From CAZYFH01 sp965249175 (GTDB lineage: Bacteria > Acidobacteriota > Vicinamibacteria > Vicinamibacterales > UBA8438), in the NCBI GenBank assembly GCA_965249175.1, contig OZ252227.1:2604001-2668000 (forward strand): DNA of 64,000 nucleotides, in the 5' to 3' direction. The position numbers were made by a program, and so were the translations under genes. A model generated the notes under the pieces. It had not been told where the DNA came from and did no database searches. It saw only the letters and a list, made by a program, of their open reading frames with translations. This document shows positions 60,790-64,000 of this stretch, piece by piece. How positions within the stretch are numbered: position 1 is the stretch's first letter; every line of letters starts with the position of its first letter.

Positions 60790-61686
60790 TCATCCGGCTG
60801 CTCGAAAGCCAGTCACCGCGGCAATGGCGATCCGCTCTATGTCGCAGACACTCAACGACCGGCCCTTCGGTATCAGGTAGCGCGTCCGATGCTCGGGTGC
60901 ACCGATGTCCTCGGTCAGGCGGAGAGAGAAGCGAGACAGCGTGTCGGCGAGGTGTGCCGCATCGAGACCGCACTTCCAGAGAGGGTCGTCCCCCTTGCGC
61001 ATGGTGTCCCACAGCGGACTCAGTTCGGGGTAGGCCGAGCGATCATCGATGAAGCGCTGGAGCACGTAGCTGAAGACGAGTTGATTGCCTGGGGCCGTGC
61101 CGCCCACATAGCCGAGGGTGCCTTCGAGAGCCGCGCGCGACACGTACTGGCTGACTCCCTCCCAGATGAACAGCGTACGGGTGGCCGGCTCGTATCCGGC
61201 GGCCGCCAGTACCTCCGCGAGGTCTTGTGTGTCGAAATCGATCGGCACGAAGCGGACATGGGACGGCAGCGTCCCGAGGTGCCGCTCGAGACGGGAGCGT
61301 TTCAGGTCTTGGACCGAGGGGTGATCGACCTCGAAGAACGTGGCCGCGTCCGCGCCAGGGATCCGGTAGGGGCGCGAGTCCAACCCAGCACCGAGGTTGA
61401 CAACGGACTGTACGCCGTTCCCCAGCGCGTCGCGGAGCACGTCGTCGAGGTACGCGAACCGACAGAGGAGCAGGCCGACGAGGCCGGGCGTCTGGCGTTC
61501 GCGGAACCGAAGCATCGGCTGGAGCGCGTGTCGCACAACGAAAGGCGAGAGTAGGGTGCCGAGCAACCGGCCGCACAACGCCCGGGCGAGGGGGTCGCTC
61601 AACAGTCGCTGCTCCGGCGGGGTGTGGTGCTCGATGGCTCTCAGCGCGGCCGTGCCGATTGCGGTTCGCTTTGCCTTGAACGCCAT
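60790..61686 (-). CDS. Class I SAM-dependent methyltransferase, LCM/TIGR00027 group
   Basis: The 298 residues resemble the leucine carboxyl methyltransferase superfamily: VQSVVNLGAGLDSRPYRIPG is the SAM site, with FFEVDHPSVQDLKRSRL and LFIWEGVSQYVS. Bacterial members often modify secondary metabolites or are of unknown substrate. It lies 7 bp after the aguA stop on the same strand, so it may be the last gene of that unit. Confidence 0.82.
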   Translation of the reverse strand: MAFKAKRTAIGTAALRAIEHHTPPEQRLLSDPLARALCGRLLGTLLSPFVVRHALQPMLRFRERQTPGLVGLLLCRFAYLDDVLRDALGNGVQSVVNLGAGLDSRPYRIPGADAATFFEVDHPSVQDLKRSRLERHLGTLPSHVRFVPIDFDTQDLAEVLAAAGYEPATRTLFIWEGVSQYVSRAALEGTLGYVGGTAPGNQLVFSYVLQRFIDDRSAYPELSPLWDTMRKGDDPLWKCGLDAAHLADTLSRFSLRLTEDIGAPEHRTRYLIPKGRSLSVCDIERIAIAAVTGFRAAG

Positions 61687-61693
61687 CTACCTG

Positions 61694-62821
61694 TCACCCG
61701 TTCGACGTCGCCGCCGGTTCCTGCTGGGTGAGACAGTGTACGGCGCCCAGGCCGAGGATGAGGTCGCCGGCATGGATGCCGACCACCTCGCGGGTGGGAA
61801 ACAGTGCGGCGAGTCGGGTCAGCGCCACGCGGTCCGCGGGGTCGTTGAAGGTGGGCACGAGCACCGAGCGATTGGCGATGTAGAAATTCAGATAGCTCGC
61901 CGGGAGCCGGTCGCCCTCGAAGTACAGGGGCCGCGGCATCGGCAGGCGCACGATCCGCAGTCGGCGCCCCCTGAGGTCCCGCATGTGGCGGAGCCGCGCC
62001 AGGTTGTCCGCCAGCGGCGCGTGGTTGACGTCGCGCGCATCGCGTTCCGACGCCGCGACGACCGTATCGGGCGAGACGAAGCGAGCGACGTCATCCACGT
62101 GGCCGTTCGTGTCGTCGCCCGCGATTCCGCCGCCGAGCCAGAGTACGCTCCGCACGCCGAGATGCTCGCGGAGCGCCCGCTCGATCTCGTCGCGCGGCAT
62201 GCCAGGGTTGCGCGCCTGTGCGTTGCCCAGCAGACACGCTTCCGTCGTCAGGAGCAGGCCACGCCCGTTCACGTCGATGCTGCCCCCCTCGAGCACGACG
62301 GCTCGCGACCGCGAGCCGGCGCGGGTCCGGACGGGAAACCGAGGGTGGCCGAGATGGCGGGCGAGGCGCCTCGGCAAGGCGTTGTCGAGCGTCCACGATC
62401 GATACCGGGCCCACCCATTGAACCCCCAGTCCGTGGCGGCGACGTCCCGTCCGCCGCGGACACTCGGACGCGTCACGAAGATCGGTCCGCTGTCGCGGAT
62501 CCATGATCGGTTCGTCGGCGCCACGATACGGTCCACTGCCGACATGTCGACCCCCCCGCGGCGCAGGCGATCCTCTGCCCGGCGCGCGACCGTCGCATTC
62601 ACACAGACGATCCCCACGCGCTCGCCCCGGACGAGCTGTCGCACCATTTCGACGTAGCACCAGTCAATGGCCGATGTTTTCACCTCCCAGTCCGCGCGGT
62701 TGTGCGGCCAGACCAGCCAGCTGGCGCGATGGGGCTCCCATTCGGCGGGCATCCGATACCCGCGGGCCGTGGGGGTCGATGCGGTCCCTGGTCGCCGGGT
62801 CGCCGTCGACCGACGCGTCAT
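61694..62821 (-). CDS. aguA: Agmatine deiminase
   Basis: Hydrolyses agmatine to N-carbamoylputrescine. The 375 residues include MPAEWEPHRASWLVWPHN, PTNRSWIRDSGPIFVTR, LEGGSIDVNGRGLLLTTEAC, GGIAGDDTNGHVDDVARFV and the catalytic cysteine in GLGAVHCLTQQEPA. The start at 62821 overlaps the aguB stop; an internal ATG at 62752 matches the usual family start better. Confidence 0.94.
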   Translation of the reverse strand: MTRRSTATRRPGTASTPTARGYRMPAEWEPHRASWLVWPHNRADWEVKTSAIDWCYVEMVRQLVRGERVGIVCVNATVARRAEDRLRRGGVDMSAVDRIVAPTNRSWIRDSGPIFVTRPSVRGGRDVAATDWGFNGWARYRSWTLDNALPRRLARHLGHPRFPVRTRAGSRSRAVVLEGGSIDVNGRGLLLTTEACLLGNAQARNPGMPRDEIERALREHLGVRSVLWLGGGIAGDDTNGHVDDVARFVSPDTVVAASERDARDVNHAPLADNLARLRHMRDLRGRRLRIVRLPMPRPLYFEGDRLPASYLNFYIANRSVLVPTFNDPADRVALTRLAALFPTREVVGIHAGDLILGLGAVHCLTQQEPAATSNG

Positions 62822-63750
62822 CTGGCGGACGGATCTGGGCGGCCGGCTGGCTGGTCGAGGAAGCGTTCGGTGATGGGACCGTACGTATCGATCCGACGAT
62901 CACGCAGAAACGGCCAGTCGCGCCGCTGCGCTTCGAGCGTCTTCCGGCTGCAGGATGCGACCAGCACCTCCGATGCCTCGCCCGATGCCTCGGCGACGAG
63001 CTGACCTTGCGGATCGCAGACGAAGGACCGCCCCCAAAAATCCAGGCGTGTGCCTGCGGTGTCCTCGACGCCGACACGATTCGCCGCTGCCACGTAGAGA
63101 CCGTTCGCAATGGCGTGTCCACGCTGAACCGTGCGCCACGCGTCGTGTTGGGCCGAGCCGACCGAGTCGCGATCTGCCGGAAGCCAGCCGATGGCCGTCG
63201 GGTAGGCGAGCAGCTCCGCGCCTCCGAGCGCGGCCAGTCGGGCGGCCTCGGGGTACCACTGATCCCAGCAGATCAGGACGGCAACCTTTGCGAATCGCGT
63301 CTCGAACACGCGATACCCGAGGTCGCCCGGCGTGAAATAGAACTTCTCGAAGTACTGGGGATCGTCAGGGATATGTGTCTTCCGGTAGACACCGAGGATG
63401 TCGCCTGACGCGTCGATGACGACCGCGGAGTTGTGATACAGCCCGGCCGCGCGCCGCTCGAAGACGGGCACGATGATCGCGACGCTCAGTTCGGCGGCGA
63501 GGCGGGTAAAGCACTCGGTCGACGGTCCGGGGATCGCCTCCGCGAGGTCGAAGCACCGCGCGTCTTCGGTTTGACAGAAGTACCGCGTCGCGAAGAGCTC
63601 CGGCAGGCAGATGACCTGAGCCCCGCGGTCCGCTGCCGCACGCACGCGCTCTACCGCGACCTCCCGGTTCTCGTCGACGGCCGAGGCGCAGGACATTTGC
63701 ACCACGCCCACGGTGAACTCGCTAGCGGGAGCGGCCAGCGAGTCGGGCAT
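62818..63750 (-). CDS. aguB: N-carbamoylputrescine amidase
   Basis: A nitrilase-family enzyme giving putrescine. The catalytic Glu, Lys and Cys are in VICLPELFATRYFCQ, GVYRKTHIPDDPQYFEKFYF and VAVLICWDQWYPEAARLAAL. FTPGDLGYRVF and the C-terminal DWPFLRDRRIDTYGPI are family marks. The length of 310 is usual. It is coupled to aguA by a 4-nt overlap. Confidence 0.95.
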   Translation of the reverse strand: MPDSLAAPASEFTVGVVQMSCASAVDENREVAVERVRAAADRGAQVICLPELFATRYFCQTEDARCFDLAEAIPGPSTECFTRLAAELSVAIIVPVFERRAAGLYHNSAVVIDASGDILGVYRKTHIPDDPQYFEKFYFTPGDLGYRVFETRFAKVAVLICWDQWYPEAARLAALGGAELLAYPTAIGWLPADRDSVGSAQHDAWRTVQRGHAIANGLYVAAANRVGVEDTAGTRLDFWGRSFVCDPQGQLVAEASGEASEVLVASCSRKTLEAQRRDWPFLRDRRIDTYGPITERFLDQPAGRPDPSAR

Positions 63751-63777
63751 GGGTGTCTGGCGGGAGGGTCGACGTGT

Positions 63778-64000
63778 CTATTGCCCGGCGCCGAGCGCCT
63801 CGACTTCGCGTCGGGCATCCTGGGCATAGGGGGACGCCGGATACTCGTCGACGACCCGGTTGAACGCGGCGATTGCATCCGTCGGTTGCTGGGCGAGATC
63901 GTAGGCGCGACCCAGGCGCATCAGCACGGCATCGCGGGGCACATCGGAGTCCGCACCCGAGGTCTCTTGCTCGAGCAGCGCGATGGCGTCCGCGAACGCG
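63778..64000 (-). CDS. TPR-repeat protein, C-terminal end only
   Basis: The minus-strand frame open from the window edge to TAG at 63780-63778 reads LMRLGRAYDLAQQPTDAIAA, FNRVVDEYPASPYAQDARRE and ends ALGAGQ. This is a tetratricopeptide-like repeat with the YfgM/outer-membrane-assembly flavour. About 73 residues are visible; the N-terminus is outside the window. It precedes aguB by 27 bp on the same strand. Confidence 0.75.
   Translation of the reverse strand, partial: AFADAIALLEQETSGADSDVPRDAVLMRLGRAYDLAQQPTDAIAAFNRVVDEYPASPYAQDARREVEALGAGQ

Overview
The window is a high-GC, gene-dense chromosomal stretch from a Gram-negative bacterium. The evidence for an outer membrane is a complete Tol-Pal set, LPS-transport (lpt) genes, a BamB-like protein and many Sec or lipoprotein signals. 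Gene content and fusions (one-chain LptF/LptG, LptC-LptA, a deoxyhypusine-synthase-like protein, an archaeal/fungal-type Asd) would fit an environmental Acidobacteriota-like lineage. That placement is inference, because no rRNA or tRNA gene was seen.

Layout. 1-7.2 kb: the end of murQ (minus), then a threonine operon hom-thrC-(ornithine cyclodeaminase-like)-lysC-asd. It is preceded by a sigma70-like promoter, a threonine-rich leader peptide and a mutually exclusive antiterminator/terminator pair, which together look like a classic thr attenuator. 7.2-11.5 kb: a secreted amidohydrolase and a two-gene copper/haem-type lipoprotein-cytochrome pair (minus). 11.6-15.6 kb: xerD, metK and a membrane-anchored PHP protein. 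15.6-17.9 kb: a fused lptF-lptG. 18.0-23.5 kb: a decay zone where one PEGA/PKD surface-protein gene is split by two IS256-family elements, followed by a broken macB-like permease. 23.6-29 kb: parAB, a DUF151 nuclease, miaB and recN (minus). 29-34.5 kb: tolQ-tolR-tolA-tolB-pal-cpoB-ssb (plus). 34.5-42.4 kb: cupin, rapZ, a frameshifted rpoN, lptB, fused lptC/A and recJ (minus). 42.7-47.8 kb: dnaE and guaA (minus). 47.9-53.6 kb: a BamB-like/SPOR fusion and a 1318-residue NtrY-like histidine kinase. 53.8-56.8 kb: pssA, psd, a DUF465 protein, rimI and tsaB (minus). 56.9-60.7 kb: mutS and a deoxyhypusine-synthase-like gene (plus). 60.8-64 kb: a methyltransferase, aguA, aguB (agmatine to putrescine) and the end of a TPR protein (minus).

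Two dispersed repeat families recur in gaps between genes. Family A is about 158 bp with 22-bp terminal inverted repeats in its best copy. It has three copies (8.7, 35.9 and 42.5 kb). Family B is about 97 bp of stacked GC-rich palindromes (49.6 and 53.6 kb, plus 42.4 kb). The 42.5-kb A copy sits inside a B copy, which shows that A has moved. Two B copies in the same orientation abut both ends of the histidine kinase gene.

The most notable observations are the thr attenuator, the cyclodeaminase-like enzyme embedded in the threonine operon, the copper-type cytochrome lacking the usual His-His pair, the DHS-like gene next to putrescine synthesis genes, the A/B repeat system and the frameshift in rpoN.
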